From an uncultured Eubacteriales bacterium (lineage in GTDB: Bacteria; Bacillota; Clostridia; Peptostreptococcales; Anaerovoracaceae): 64,000 nt of DNA. The position numbers and the translations under genes are program-made. The DNA lies in assembly GCA_900315485.1 (NCBI GenBank), contig OMZI01000004.1:32336-96335 (forward strand), given 5' to 3'. Below are positions 42,596 to 52,011 of this stretch, piece by piece. Each line of letters opens with the position of its first letter. Position 1 is the first letter of the stretch. The notes beneath the pieces were generated by a model. The model had not been told where the DNA came from, searched no databases, and saw nothing but the letters and a program-made list of their open reading frames with translations.

Positions 42596-42617
42596 AATAT
42601 TCATAAAAATGAATATT
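42596..42617 (+). promoter_or_regulatory. ARG-box palindrome in the argG leader
   Basis: AATATTCAT and ATGAATATT are perfect inverted copies separated by AAAA, about 20 bp downstream of the predicted start of transcription. With the upstream sites it would suit ArgR hexamer binding. The remaining leader to argG at 42669 is A-rich with GGGGC before the ATG. Confidence 0.65.
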
Positions 42618-42668
42618 AACAACAAACACAGAACAGAAACCACAAAATACAATCAAGGGGCTTAAGAA

Positions 42669-43892
42669 ATGGACAAGAAGGACATCAAGAAAGTAGTACT
42701 CGCGTATTCAGGAGGTCTCGACACTTCCATCATCATTCCATGGCTCAAGGAGAACTACAACGATCCTGAGATCATCGCAGTCAGCGGCAACGTAGGACAG
42801 GCTGATGAGCTCGAGGGACTTGAGGAAAAGGCTCTCAAGACAGGAGCAAGCAAGCTGATCGTTGCAGACCTTACAGATGAGATGGTAGAAGAAGTCATCA
42901 TTCCATCGGTCAAGATGGGAGCTAAGTATGAGACTTATATGCTCGGCACAGCTTTTGCAAGACCGGTCATCGGCAAGAAACTCGCAGAGATCGCTCTCGA
43001 GGAAGGCGCTGACGCTATCTGCCACGGCTGCACAGGCAAGGGCAACGATCAGGTAAGATTCGAACTCGCGATCAAGAGATGGGCCCCTGGCATGAAGATC
43101 ATAGCTCCATGGAGAGAGTGGGACATCAAGTCGAGAGATGAAGAGATCGACTACGCTGAGGCTCACAATGTTCCTCTGAAGATCTCAAGAGAGACCAACT
43201 ACTCCAAGGACAAGAACCTCTGGCACCTCAGCCATGAAGGACTTGACCTTGAGGATCCGGCTAACGAGCCGCAGTATGAGAAGGAAGGCTTCCTCGAGAT
43301 GGGAGTTTCCCCACTGCAGGCACCGGATGAGCCGACATACATCACCCTCGGATTCGAGGCGGGCGCACCGGTTTCCTTCAACGGTGAGAAGATGAAAGCT
43401 TCCAAGATCATCGAGAAGCTCAATGAGGTCGGCGGAGCCAACGGTATCGGCATCATCGACATCGTAGAGAACAGACTGATCGGCATGAAGGACCGCGGCG
43501 TATATGAGACCCCGGGCGGAACTATCCTGTATTTTGCACATGATCAGCTCGAGATGCTTACCATGGACAAGGAGACGCTCCACCTCAAGCAGAAGCTCGC
43601 TGTAGACTACGCAGACATGCTCTACAACGGCAAGTGGTATTCACCGCTTCAGGAAGCGCTGACAGCTTTCGCCAACGAGGCCAACAAGAACGTAACAGGA
43701 GAGGTCAAGCTCAAACTCTACAAGGGCAACATCATCCCTGCAGGAATGACTTCACCTTACTCACTGTACTCAGAAGAGCTCGCATCATTCGGAGAGACCG
43801 ATTACGATCAGGCTCAGGCAGAAGGCTTCATCAACATCTGGGGACTGCCGACACTCGTTCAGGCACTGCTCGAGAAGGGCAGCCTCAAATAG
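42669..43892 (+). CDS. argG: Argininosuccinate synthase
   Basis: A 407-residue synthase. ATP pyrophosphatase loop [11 protein letters not shown] at the N-terminus, [15 protein letters not shown], and [17 protein letters not shown]. It joins citrulline and aspartate with ATP to give argininosuccinate. Followed by argH after 47 bp. The upstream region with a consensus promoter and three ARG-box-like sites points to repression by arginine through ArgR. No ornithine carbamoyltransferase or early arg genes are in the window, so citrulline must come from elsewhere; a DDAH homologue lies 4 kb downstream. Confidence 0.96.
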   Translation: MDKKDIKKVVLAYSGGLDTSIIIPWLKENYNDPEIIAVSGNVGQADELEGLEEKALKTGASKLIVADLTDEMVEEVIIPSVKMGAKYETYMLGTAFARPVIGKKLAEIALEEGADAICHGCTGKGNDQVRFELAIKRWAPGMKIIAPWREWDIKSRDEEIDYAEAHNVPLKISRETNYSKDKNLWHLSHEGLDLEDPANEPQYEKEGFLEMGVSPLQAPDEPTYITLGFEAGAPVSFNGEKMKASKIIEKLNEVGGANGIGIIDIVENRLIGMKDRGVYETPGGTILYFAHDQLEMLTMDKETLHLKQKLAVDYADMLYNGKWYSPLQEALTAFANEANKNVTGEVKLKLYKGNIIPAGMTSPYSLYSEELASFGETDYDQAQAEGFINIWGLPTLVQALLEKGSLK

Positions 43893-43939
43893 ACAGGTTA
43901 TTTCACTAAGATAGAAAGATAGATTATAAGGACAGGATA

Positions 43940-45325
43940 ATGGACAAACTCTGGGCAGGCAGGACAGCCGGTACAACTGCAAATCTGGTAGACGAGATCA
44001 ACTCTTCGATCGCTGTTGACAGGAGACTGTACAAGAGAGATATCGCCGGCAGCATAGCACACGCGAAGATGCTGGCCAATCAGGAGATCATCTCTTACGA
44101 AGAGGCTGATGCCATCGTTCAGGGACTGAAGGGCATCGAGGCGGATATAACATCCGGAGCGCTCCAGATCGATCCGACAGCTGAGGACATCCACATGTTC
44201 GTGGAGACAGTCCTGACACAGAGGATCGGCGATACGGGCAAAATGCTCCACACCGCAAGAAGCCGTAACGACCAGGTCGCACTCGATACCAAGATGTACT
44301 GCATCGAGGAGATCGACAGCATAGACTATCTTCTCAGCGAGCTCATGAAGGTGCTCGCGGACAAAGCCGAGAAGAACATGGAAGTCATCATGCCGGGCTA
44401 CACTCACATGCAGCACGCACAGCCGGTATCCTTCGCACAGCATCTCATGGCATACGCGATGATGTTCGAGAGAGACAAGAGCAGACTCGAAGACTGCAAG
44501 AAGAGGATGCTTGAGAGATCACCGATCGGAGCATGCGCTCTGGCAGGAACGACCTTCAACATCGACAGGGAGTATGAAGCCAGCCTCCTCGGTTTTACCG
44601 GCATAGCGATGAACAGCATGGATGCCGTTTCAGACAGAGACCACTTCGTGGAACTGATGTCGGCGCTGTCGATCATCATGATGCACACCTCGAGGCTTTC
44701 CGAAGAGATCATCATGTGGGCAACATCGGAGTTCAACTTCATTCAGCTCCCTGATGAATACACAACAGGATCCTCGATCATGCCTCAGAAGAAGAACCCG
44801 GATGTAGCCGAGCTCTGCAGGGGCAAGACCGGAAGAGTATACGGCAACCTGATGTCGCTTCTCACGGTGCTCAAGGGACTGCCGCTCGCATACAACAAGG
44901 ACATCCAGGAAGACAAGGAGCCGCTGTTCGACTCAGTCGAGACCGTCAAGCTCTGCATCGAAGCCTTCATCGAGATGGTGGATGTCATGAAGATCAACGA
45001 GGAGAGCATGTATGAGTCGGCTACCAAGGGATACGTCAATGCGACAGACCTTGCCGACTACCTGGTAGTCAAGGGACTCCCGTTCAGGGATGCATACAAC
45101 ATCTCGGGCAAAGTCGTATCCTACTGCCTCGGCAGGGGATGCAAGCTGGAGGAGCTTCCGATCGAAGAGTACAAGCAGTTCTCGCCTCTCATTGAAGAGG
45201 ATGTTCATAAGAGACTGTCACTTAAGACATGTGTTGAAAGGAGGAACTCGGCCGGCGGAACAAGCCCGGCCTCCGTAAGAAAGCAGATCGCGTATATCAG
45301 ATGTCTGCTTCAGCAGGAGCAATAG
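43940..45325 (+). CDS. argH: Argininosuccinate lyase
   Basis: A 461-residue member of the fumarase/aspartase fold: LWAGRTAG at the start, HTARSRNDQVA, PGYTHMQHAQPVSF, and the signature GSSIMPQKKNPD. It splits argininosuccinate into arginine and fumarate. Fumarate could feed the malate branch. Co-transcribed with argG; the amino-acid importer follows after 82 bp. Confidence 0.96.
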   Translation: MDKLWAGRTAGTTANLVDEINSSIAVDRRLYKRDIAGSIAHAKMLANQEIISYEEADAIVQGLKGIEADITSGALQIDPTAEDIHMFVETVLTQRIGDTGKMLHTARSRNDQVALDTKMYCIEEIDSIDYLLSELMKVLADKAEKNMEVIMPGYTHMQHAQPVSFAQHLMAYAMMFERDKSRLEDCKKRMLERSPIGACALAGTTFNIDREYEASLLGFTGIAMNSMDAVSDRDHFVELMSALSIIMMHTSRLSEEIIMWATSEFNFIQLPDEYTTGSSIMPQKKNPDVAELCRGKTGRVYGNLMSLLTVLKGLPLAYNKDIQEDKEPLFDSVETVKLCIEAFIEMVDVMKINEESMYESATKGYVNATDLADYLVVKGLPFRDAYNISGKVVSYCLGRGCKLEELPIEEYKQFSPLIEEDVHKRLSLKTCVERRNSAGGTSPASVRKQIAYIRCLLQQEQ

Positions 45326-45407
45326 AGTTTCAGCACAGTTTAAAGATATAAACAAGGGCAAATAATAAGCTAAGGTATAGCGGAAAAGAAAGGACAGAGG
45401 TAACAGT

Positions 45408-46256
45408 ATGAAGAATTCAATCAAGAAAATGCTCATCATAGCACTCTCAATGATGATGGTACTCGCACTCGCAGCATGCGGCGGAAGCGGCAGCGGAGAT
45501 GCTGAAGAAGGCGGCGGCAAGCTCGCTGAGATCCAGGAGAAGGGCAAAATCGTAGTCTGCACAGACGCAGCATGGGCACCGTTCGAATATATCGGTGAAG
45601 GCGGAGAGCCTACAGGAATCGACATCGAGATCGCACAGGCAATCGCAGATGAGCTCGGCGTAGAGCTCGAGGTAAAGAATATCGCATTCGATACTATCCC
45701 TGCATCACTCAGCGGCGGAGATGCTGATCTCGCACTCGCGTGCATAACTATCACAGATGAGCGTAAGGAAGAGATGGCTTTCACAGATCCTTACACAACT
45801 GTACAGCAGTACATGGTAGTTCCTGCAGACAGTGAGATCAAGACAATGGAAGAACTCGGCGGCAAGGCAGTAGGAACACACCTCGGAACAACAGGTGACT
45901 TCCTCATGAGTGATGAGAACACATCCGGCGTTCTTAAGGACAACAATGTAGAGAACAAGCAGTATAAGGCTCTTCCGGACGCAGCACTTGCTATGAAGAG
46001 CGGTGAGCTCCAGGCTATCGTATGCGACTCCGTACTCGCTAAGAACCTTGTTAAAGCTAACGGCGACGCATTCAAGTGCTTCCCTGTAGCTTATGCTGAC
46101 GGACATGAGGCAGATATTGAGGAGATCGGAGCTGCCATGGCTAAGGGCGATGATGAATTCACAGCCAAGATCAACGAGATCATTCAGAAGCTCAAGGATG
46201 ACGGAAAGATCAACGAGTGGTTCGTTCAGCACAGCGAAGAGGCTTCCAAGCTCTAA
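45408..46256 (+). CDS. Amino-acid ABC transporter, substrate-binding lipoprotein
   Basis: A 282-residue SBP_bac_3 lipoprotein: signal peptide with lipobox LALAAC, then GKIVVCTDAAWAPFEYIGEGG, ITITDERKEEMAFTDPY and LGGKAVGTHLGTTGDF. This is the polar/basic amino acid binding family. Position between argH and a DDAH homologue suggests arginine, citrulline or methylated arginine as ligand, which is inference. GGACAGAGGTAACAGT precedes the ATG. Confidence 0.85.
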   Translation: MKNSIKKMLIIALSMMMVLALAACGGSGSGDAEEGGGKLAEIQEKGKIVVCTDAAWAPFEYIGEGGEPTGIDIEIAQAIADELGVELEVKNIAFDTIPASLSGGDADLALACITITDERKEEMAFTDPYTTVQQYMVVPADSEIKTMEELGGKAVGTHLGTTGDFLMSDENTSGVLKDNNVENKQYKALPDAALAMKSGELQAIVCDSVLAKNLVKANGDAFKCFPVAYADGHEADIEEIGAAMAKGDDEFTAKINEIIQKLKDDGKINEWFVQHSEEASKL

Positions 46257-46352
46257 GACGTTATACATTAAGCAAGCAACATAGAAAAAATGAAATGCCG
46301 TGCATGGGCTGCGTCAATGGCGCAGCCTATGCGGGTATAGCGGGGTAACAAA

Positions 46353-47075
46353 TTGTTTGAAAGCTTAAAACAGGGATTCATAAAGACTTTCATCAGAGAC
46401 AACCGGTACAAGGTATTCCTTGAAGGTTTCAAGAATACGATGATAATCACGATAGTGGCTGCCCTCATAGGTATAGTGCTTGGTGTCATCGTTTCATTCG
46501 TTCACTCCCTTGCCGAAAATGCGAGGGACAAGCATCAGGATTCATTTGGCGCAAAATGCCTGATGGTGCTGGACAAGATCTGTGCGGCTTATGTCGCTGT
46601 TGTCAGAGGAACGCCGCTTGCCATCCAGCTGATGATCATGACATTCATTGTCATGAGCGGCTTCCCTAACAAAGTGCTTGTATGCTGCATCGCATTCGGC
46701 ATCAACTCAGGAGCTTACGTATCCGAGGTCATCAGAGGCGGAATCGGCTCGGTAGATTATGGTCAGACTGAAGCAGGACGTTCACTCGGACTTTCCCAGA
46801 TCGGAACACTCCGTCTGATCGTGCTCCCTCAGGCCATCAAGAACATCCTGCCGGCACTCTGTAATGAGGCTATCGCAGTTCTGAAGGAGACATCGATCGT
46901 AGGTATGGTAGCGGTTGTCGACCTGACACGTGCCGGCGACCTTGTCCGCAGCAGGACAATGTCACCGTACTTCACGCTCATTTCTGTAGCGATAGTATAC
47001 TTCGTACTGGTATTCGGCCTGTCCAAGGCGGTACAGAGATTCGAAAGGAGGCTGGCTAAGAGTGATAGAAATTAA
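46353..47075 (+). CDS. Amino-acid ABC transporter permease
   Basis: A 240-residue HisM/GlnP-type permease with about five membrane helices and the EAA loop [24 protein letters not shown] start at 46353 is the only suitable one near CGGGG. Forms the membrane channel for the binding protein encoded 97 bp upstream; its end overlaps the ATPase gene by 14 bp. Confidence 0.85.
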   Translation: MFESLKQGFIKTFIRDNRYKVFLEGFKNTMIITIVAALIGIVLGVIVSFVHSLAENARDKHQDSFGAKCLMVLDKICAAYVAVVRGTPLAIQLMIMTFIVMSGFPNKVLVCCIAFGINSGAYVSEVIRGGIGSVDYGQTEAGRSLGLSQIGTLRLIVLPQAIKNILPALCNEAIAVLKETSIVGMVAVVDLTRAGDLVRSRTMSPYFTLISVAIVYFVLVFGLSKAVQRFERRLAKSDRN

Positions 47076-47784
47076 AGGACTCAAAAAAGACTTTGGCGAC
47101 CTCAAAGTACTGCAGGGCATAGATCTGGATATAGAAAAGGGAGAGAGAGTTGTTATCATCGGTCCGTCGGGCTCGGGCAAAAGTACACTGCTGAGATGTA
47201 TGAACATGCTCGAGGTGCCAACAGGCGGACAGATAATATTCGAGGGAACTGACCTGACCGACAAAAAGACAGACCTTGACAGCGTGCGCTGCAAGATGGG
47301 AATGGTTTTCCAGCAGTTCAACCTCTTCCCGCACAAGACCATCCTCGAGAACATGACCCTGGCGCCTCTGTATCACAAGATGATGAGTGAGGAGGCGGCT
47401 AAGGAAAGAGCCATGGAGCTCCTGACCAGGATAGGTCTTGCGGACAAAGCGAATGTTTATCCGTCGACACTTTCCGGCGGGCAGAAGCAGAGAGTTGCGA
47501 TCGTGCGCGCGCTTGCCATGGATCCGGATGTAATGCTCTTCGATGAGCCGACATCAGCACTGGACCCTGAAATGGTAGGCGAAGTGCTCGAGCTCATAAG
47601 AGAGCTTGCAAATACCGGAATGACAATGGCGATCGTAACCCATGAGATGGGATTCGCCAAGGAAGTCGGAACCAGAGTCATCTTCATGGATGAGGGTGTG
47701 ATCGCTGAGGAGAACGAGCCTAAAGAGTTCTTCGAGAATCCTCAGAACCCGAGACTCCAGGACTTCCTGTCGAAGGTGCTGTAG
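47062..47784 (+). CDS. Amino-acid ABC transporter ATP-binding protein
   Basis: A 240-residue GlnQ-type ATPase: Walker [12 protein letters not shown], signature [15 protein letters not shown], Walker [15 protein letters not shown], and the switch His in IVTHEMGF. Powers the importer with the permease it overlaps. The GTG start at 47062 gives [11 protein letters not shown], the usual N-terminus. Confidence 0.9.
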   Translation: MIEIKGLKKDFGDLKVLQGIDLDIEKGERVVIIGPSGSGKSTLLRCMNMLEVPTGGQIIFEGTDLTDKKTDLDSVRCKMGMVFQQFNLFPHKTILENMTLAPLYHKMMSEEAAKERAMELLTRIGLADKANVYPSTLSGGQKQRVAIVRALAMDPDVMLFDEPTSALDPEMVGEVLELIRELANTGMTMAIVTHEMGFAKEVGTRVIFMDEGVIAEENEPKEFFENPQNPRLQDFLSKVL

Positions 47785-47873
47785 ACCGCATCATCGAAAC
47801 AGTCCCTGCGGATAACTGTCAGCACTGTTTCATACGTATAAATTATTAGTAACAAAGGAGATAAGCATTAAAA

Positions 47874-48644
47874 ATGTTCAAGCATACAATTGTAAGGACC
47901 CCGTGTTCCAAGATCTGTGACGGTATAACTTCAGCACCTGAGCTCGGCCAGCCGATCTATGAGAAGGCTCTCGAGCAGCATGCAAAATACATCGAGGCAT
48001 TGAAGTCGACCGGTGTTGATGTGCTGGTGCTGCCTGCACTTGAGGAGTATCCGGATTCATGCTTCGTTGAAGACGTTGCCGTACTTTCAGAGAAATGCGC
48101 TATAATCACCAATCCGGGAGCAGGCACAAGAAACGGTGAGACAGAATATATCGTGGATGCTATAAAGAAATTCTACAGCGACGATCAGATCGGCTACATC
48201 AAGAACCCTGGAACACTCGAGGGCGGAGATGTAATGAAGGTTGGAGATACTTTCTATGTCGGAGTATCTGCAAGGACCAATGAAGAGGGTATCAAACAGT
48301 TTGCTGATTTCTTCGGATCATACGGCTACACGGTCAAGGCTGTTCCTCTGACAGAGGTGCTGCACCTCAAGACCGGAGTCAACTATATCGAGAACAACAA
48401 GATGCTCGTTTCCGGCGAGTTCATCGATAAGCCTGATTTTGCATCCTATGAGAAGATCATAGTTCCTGAAGAGGAAGCATACGGTGCAAACTGCATCTGG
48501 ATGAACGGAACAGTCATCGTACCTGAGGGATACGACGCAGTAAAGAAGGCAGTAGAGGATGCAGGATACCCTGTAATCCTTGTAGACACATCCGAGTTCA
48601 GAAAGATCGACGGCGGCCTCAGCTGCCTGTCACTCAGATTCTAG
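47874..48644 (+). CDS. Dimethylarginine dimethylaminohydrolase-like amidinotransferase-fold enzyme
   Basis: A 256-residue DDAH homologue. Conserved stretches: PDSCFVEDVAVL, GTLEGGDVMKVGDTFYVG, SARTNEEG, the catalytic His in LHLKTGVNYI and the nucleophilic Cys in DGGLSCLSLRF at the very C-terminus. DDAH hydrolyses asymmetric dimethyl- or monomethyl-arginine to citrulline plus methylamines; some relatives act on arginine. Its position after an amino-acid importer and argGH would allow the citrulline to be rebuilt into arginine. AAAGGAG lies upstream. Confidence 0.8.
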   Translation: MFKHTIVRTPCSKICDGITSAPELGQPIYEKALEQHAKYIEALKSTGVDVLVLPALEEYPDSCFVEDVAVLSEKCAIITNPGAGTRNGETEYIVDAIKKFYSDDQIGYIKNPGTLEGGDVMKVGDTFYVGVSARTNEEGIKQFADFFGSYGYTVKAVPLTEVLHLKTGVNYIENNKMLVSGEFIDKPDFASYEKIIVPEEEAYGANCIWMNGTVIVPEGYDAVKKAVEDAGYPVILVDTSEFRKIDGGLSCLSLRF

Positions 48645-48675
48645 AACACAGAGCAGCGGCAAATATGACACAGCA

Positions 48676-48701
48676 AAAGAGCAGCCCGCGGGCTGCTCTT
48701 T
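48676..48701 (+). terminator. Bidirectional terminator between ddaH-like gene and ttdB
   Basis: AAAGAGCAGCCC (48676-48687) pairs perfectly with GGGCTGCTCTTT (48690-48701), giving U-runs on either strand between convergent genes. Confidence 0.9.
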
Positions 48702-48734
48702 AAGTTGTTTTGTGAAATATGTCTGTGCTTCAAC

Positions 48735-49361
48735 TTATTTCATGAAGTGGACCTGTTTTTTGATTATCTCTGCCTGCTCGTCCTTGCGCCTGTTGTATTC
48801 GACTTTCTTCTCTTCGAAGTAGTTGCGGCCGTCCGTGTCGATGGTGACGATGAGCGGGCCGAACTCCCTGATGCGGCAGTGCCAGCAGGCCTCAGGCATT
48901 CCGAGGTCGAGCCATTCGACGCCTGTGATCTCTTCTACGCAGACAGCACCAACGACGGCGTTGCCGGCAGGAAGTACACAGTGTATCGCGCCGAACTCTT
49001 TGCAGCCGGCGGCTGTCTTCTCTTTCATGCCGCCCTTGCCGATGATGATCCTTACACCGGTCTCTCTGATGAATTCATATTCGAATCTCTCCATGCGCAT
49101 GGAAGTCGTCGGCCCGACGGAGATCATCTCGTAGGAGCCGTCTTCGCGCTTCCTGATGATCGGGCCGGCGTGCATTATCGCCTTGCCGCGGATGTCTATC
49201 GGCATCTCAAGGCCCTCGTCGACCACGCGTCCGTGAACTGAGTCGCGGCCGGTGACCATCTCGCCGTCGAGATAGAACACATCACCTACGTGGAGTGCAG
49301 CGATATCTTCGGCGGAGACAGGAGTGGTAAGCACTTTTCTTCCGTTTCTTATCTCAGTCAT
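48735..49361 (-). CDS. ttdB: L(+)-tartrate dehydratase, beta subunit
   Basis: A 208-residue protein that lines up with E. coli TtdB throughout: LTTPVSAEDIAALHVGDVFYL, GKAIMHAGPI, SVGPTTSMRMERFE, IIGKGGM and REFGPLIVTIDTDG. With TtdA it forms the oxygen-sensitive 4Fe-4S dehydratase converting L-tartrate to oxaloacetate. A class I fumarase-type activity cannot be excluded. Its ATG overlaps the ttdA stop (ATGA), coupling translation. Confidence 0.85.
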   Translation of the reverse strand: MTEIRNGRKVLTTPVSAEDIAALHVGDVFYLDGEMVTGRDSVHGRVVDEGLEMPIDIRGKAIMHAGPIIRKREDGSYEMISVGPTTSMRMERFEYEFIRETGVRIIIGKGGMKEKTAAGCKEFGAIHCVLPAGNAVVGAVCVEEITGVEWLDLGMPEACWHCRIREFGPLIVTIDTDGRNYFEEKKVEYNRRKDEQAEIIKKQVHFMK

Positions 49362-50284
49362 CAGTCTCTGCCTCCTTCCGCGTCATCATATCTGAAACCC
49401 GAATGGGTCATGACCGTATAATTAAGGTCCCTGTCAAAACGTATGAGTCCCCGTCTGTGGCTCCAGCATGCGACTGTAACGGCTACGCCGAGGGTTGCCG
49501 GGTGGCGCGCGGTATTCACGACGTTGACTCCCATGACGGAATACTTTCCGCCCATGCCCTGCGGTCCGAATCCTATCGCGTTGATTCCGTCCTCAAGGAG
49601 CTTTTCCGTGCGGGCGGCTTTTTCATTTTCGTTATGTGAGCCGACAGGCCTCAGGAGAGCGTGCTTGGCATTCAGCGCAGCTGTTTCCGCGGTAGCACCG
49701 ATACCGACTCCTACAAGGAGGGGCGGGCATGCGTTGAGGCCATAGGAAGTCATCCTCTCAAGGACAAAATCCACGGCGCCTTCATATCCCTGACCCGGCA
49801 TCAGTACCATAGCGTGTCCCGGAAGGGAGCATCCGCCGCCGGCCATGTATGTATAGATCTCGCATCCGTCCCAGCCCGGAACGATCTCCCACCAGATGGT
49901 CGGAGCACCGGTGCCCGTGTTGATGCCTGTATTGTTCTCGTCAAAAGTCTCCACGACATTAGGGCGCAGAGGCGTTTCGGCTGTTGCCTTCCTCACGGCG
50001 TCCACGAGAAGACCCTCCAGATCATCGATCAGAGGAAAGCCTGTGCCGCATTTTATAAGGAACTGAAGAACTCCGGTGTCCTGACATGACGGACGGTCAA
50101 GCTCCTCGGCCAGTTCAAGATTGCGGAACATCAGGTCATAGATCTCAAGCGCCAGAGGGTTGTCCTCCGCCGCCTGCATCTCATGCAGCCTGGCCAGGAC
50201 ATCATCCGGCAGGTGCTTTGCCGTGTGGCCGATGAATGAAGCCATCACGCCGGTCATCTTTTTAACTGCTTCATTGTTAGACAT
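49361..50284 (-). CDS. ttdA: L(+)-tartrate dehydratase, alpha subunit
   Basis: A 307-residue protein closely like E. coli TtdA: RPSCQDTGVLQFLIK, FDENNTGINTGTG, YMAGGGCSLPG, NACPPLLVGVGIGATAETAA, SVMGV and ACWSHRRG. The three Cys (in SCQDTG, GGGC and VACW) are the expected cluster ligands. ATG 50284 begins MSNNEAVKKMTGV, as in the family; the open frame upstream is spurious. It is divergent from a dicarboxylate symporter gene, whose substrate may be tartrate or a related diacid. Confidence 0.85.
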   Translation of the reverse strand: MSNNEAVKKMTGVMASFIGHTAKHLPDDVLARLHEMQAAEDNPLALEIYDLMFRNLELAEELDRPSCQDTGVLQFLIKCGTGFPLIDDLEGLLVDAVRKATAETPLRPNVVETFDENNTGINTGTGAPTIWWEIVPGWDGCEIYTYMAGGGCSLPGHAMVLMPGQGYEGAVDFVLERMTSYGLNACPPLLVGVGIGATAETAALNAKHALLRPVGSHNENEKAARTEKLLEDGINAIGFGPQGMGGKYSVMGVNVVNTARHPATLGVAVTVACWSHRRGLIRFDRDLNYTVMTHSGFRYDDAEGGRD

Positions 50285-50444
50285 TATTTTCCCCCGTATC
50301 TGAGAATTCCGGCAGAAAGCCGGAGCTTTTCCAACAGTATACCATAAGTGTGCAGACAAAACGGGGAAATGATGTATAATAGACGGGTAGCATTGATCCC
50401 GGGAGATATGGCTGAAACCATCAGTGTAATCGAGGTGTAAGCGT

Positions 50445-51671
50445 TTGAAATTTCTGATGAAGAAGGAAAACCTGTTCATAAGGATCGCGATCGGATTTGT
50501 CATCGGCATCGCGCTCGGTTTTCTTGCACCTTCTTTTTCACTCAGCATCAAGTTCCTCGGTGACATATATCTCAACCTGATCAAGATGATGATCATCCCG
50601 ATCCTCGTGTGCGCAGTCGCAGGAGGCATCATCAATTCATCAGACATCACAGCTCTTAAGAGGATAGGGGTCAAAACAGTGATCCTGTATGTGATAATGT
50701 TCCTGGCATCGTTTGCTGTTTCGTTCGGCGTAGCGGTTACGATACGTCCGGGACTTAATGTAGTATTTGAAAACCAGCCTGTGTATGAGGGTGACGGCCC
50801 GGCATCCATGAGCTTCGGTGAGGTGCTTACAGGCATCGTACAGGACAACATGCTGAAGGCGATGCTCGACAATGCCGTTCTGCCGACGATCCTCTTCACC
50901 ATGATAATAGCGATAGCAATACTGGCGGCAGGAGAGAAGGGGAAGGTCCTCAAGGACTTTATCAACAGCATGTCAGCTGTTGCATTCAGTGTGCTCGGCA
51001 TGATCATGGAGACTTCTCCTGTAGGCGTCATGGCGCTCATGGCATTCTCAATAGCAGAGTACGGATCGGGCATATTCATGGCTATCGGCAAGTACATCCT
51101 GTGCTGCTGGCTTGCCTGCATCGCGGTATTCATAATAGTGTTCACTATTCCTGTAAAACTGTATACCGGAGTGGATCTCAGGACCTACCTTGCCGCCTGC
51201 GGCAAAGTCGCGCTGATGACCATGTCTACTACGAGCTCTGCGGCGACTCTGCCTACGACTATAAGAGTCAGCACGGAGGATCTGGGGGCACCTGCATCCA
51301 TCAGCGACTTTACACTGCCGCTCGGATGCACTATAAACATGTGCGGAGGCGCATGCTCGTTCTGCTGCATCTCGCTGTTCGTTGCTGACTTCTACTCGCT
51401 GGATCTACCTCTCGGCAAGCTGGCCGCAATGGCGGTCGTTGCCACGCTTATCAACATGGCGGCGCCGGGGATCCCGGGCGGAGGCATAGTCCTCATGACA
51501 TCATATCTTACTATATTCGGCCTGCCGATAGACCTGATCGGTCCGGTGGCCGCCTTCTACAGGCTCCTTGACATGGCATTCACCACTATCAATGTTGAGG
51601 GAGATATTGCAGCCAACCTGATCATCTCAAAGTCTGAAGGACTGTGGGACCCATCCATGGTCCGGCGCTGA
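50445..51671 (+). CDS. Dicarboxylate/amino acid:cation symporter (DAACS)
   Basis: A 408-residue GltP/DctA-family carrier: N-terminal helix start KENLFIRIAIGFVIGIALG, the serine-rich hairpin STTSSAATLPT, the NMCGGA loop (TINMCGGACSFCC) and GGGIVLM. It imports glutamate, aspartate, C4-dicarboxylates or tartrate with Na or H ions. TTG 50445 has GAGGTG 9 bp upstream and gives the usual N-terminus. Divergent pairing with ttdAB (160-bp gap) implies a shared control region and a diacid substrate. Confidence 0.85.
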   Translation: MKFLMKKENLFIRIAIGFVIGIALGFLAPSFSLSIKFLGDIYLNLIKMMIIPILVCAVAGGIINSSDITALKRIGVKTVILYVIMFLASFAVSFGVAVTIRPGLNVVFENQPVYEGDGPASMSFGEVLTGIVQDNMLKAMLDNAVLPTILFTMIIAIAILAAGEKGKVLKDFINSMSAVAFSVLGMIMETSPVGVMALMAFSIAEYGSGIFMAIGKYILCCWLACIAVFIIVFTIPVKLYTGVDLRTYLAACGKVALMTMSTTSSAATLPTTIRVSTEDLGAPASISDFTLPLGCTINMCGGACSFCCISLFVADFYSLDLPLGKLAAMAVVATLINMAAPGIPGGGIVLMTSYLTIFGLPIDLIGPVAAFYRLLDMAFTTINVEGDIAANLIISKSEGLWDPSMVRR

Positions 51672-51706
51672 CCGCAGGAGACATAGGGTGAAGGCGGGAA
51701 AGGAAC

Positions 51707-51758
51707 CAGTGAAGCGCTGAGCATCATGACATGCCCGGCAGTCACTGATAATAATCAG
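51707..51758 (+). ncRNA. Candidate structured RNA in the gap after the symporter
   Basis: CAGTGA (51707) pairs with TCACTG (51742), with inner CTG/CAG and GCAT/ATGC pairings in perfect register. A competing hairpin CTGAT-AATA-ATCAG (51745-51758) shares bases with the first. A terminator lies 75 nt further on, and no coding frame is seen in 51672-52011, so this could be a switch-like leader of the next gene or a structured 3' UTR. No known class was recognised. Confidence 0.3.
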
Positions 51759-51831
51759 GATAATAAGGTTCTCAAGAAGAGAGGATTCATTGACTAGTCA
51801 TTGTCATAATCGATATCCTTTGAGAGAAGAG

Positions 51832-51854
51832 CGCTGCCGTGAGGCAGCGTTTTT
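51832..51854 (+). terminator. Terminator between the symporter and EamA genes
   Basis: CGCTGCC (51832-51838), loop GTGA, GGCAGCG (51843-51849), then TTTTTC. Confidence 0.85.
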
Positions 51855-52011
51855 CTTGTCCGGAAAGGCATAGAACTACAGCTTTGCGCTATTATGCGGT
51901 CATCTGATGGACGTATAAAAAAACTTTGCTCACCTGACGGGTAAAGAGAGTATACTGTTACAGGTCAACCGCCATGAACGGACGGAATTTGTTTGAAAGA
52001 AGTTACAGTAA

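Noticed and set aside
50285-51145. Upstream extension of ttdA opposite the symporter
   Set aside because: The family N-terminus begins at ATG 50284; the extension is antisense to a clear transporter.
51680-51790. Cobalamin or SAM riboswitch
   Set aside because: Pieces such as GGGAA and GCCCGGCA looked suggestive, but the B12 box and the SAM core are absent.
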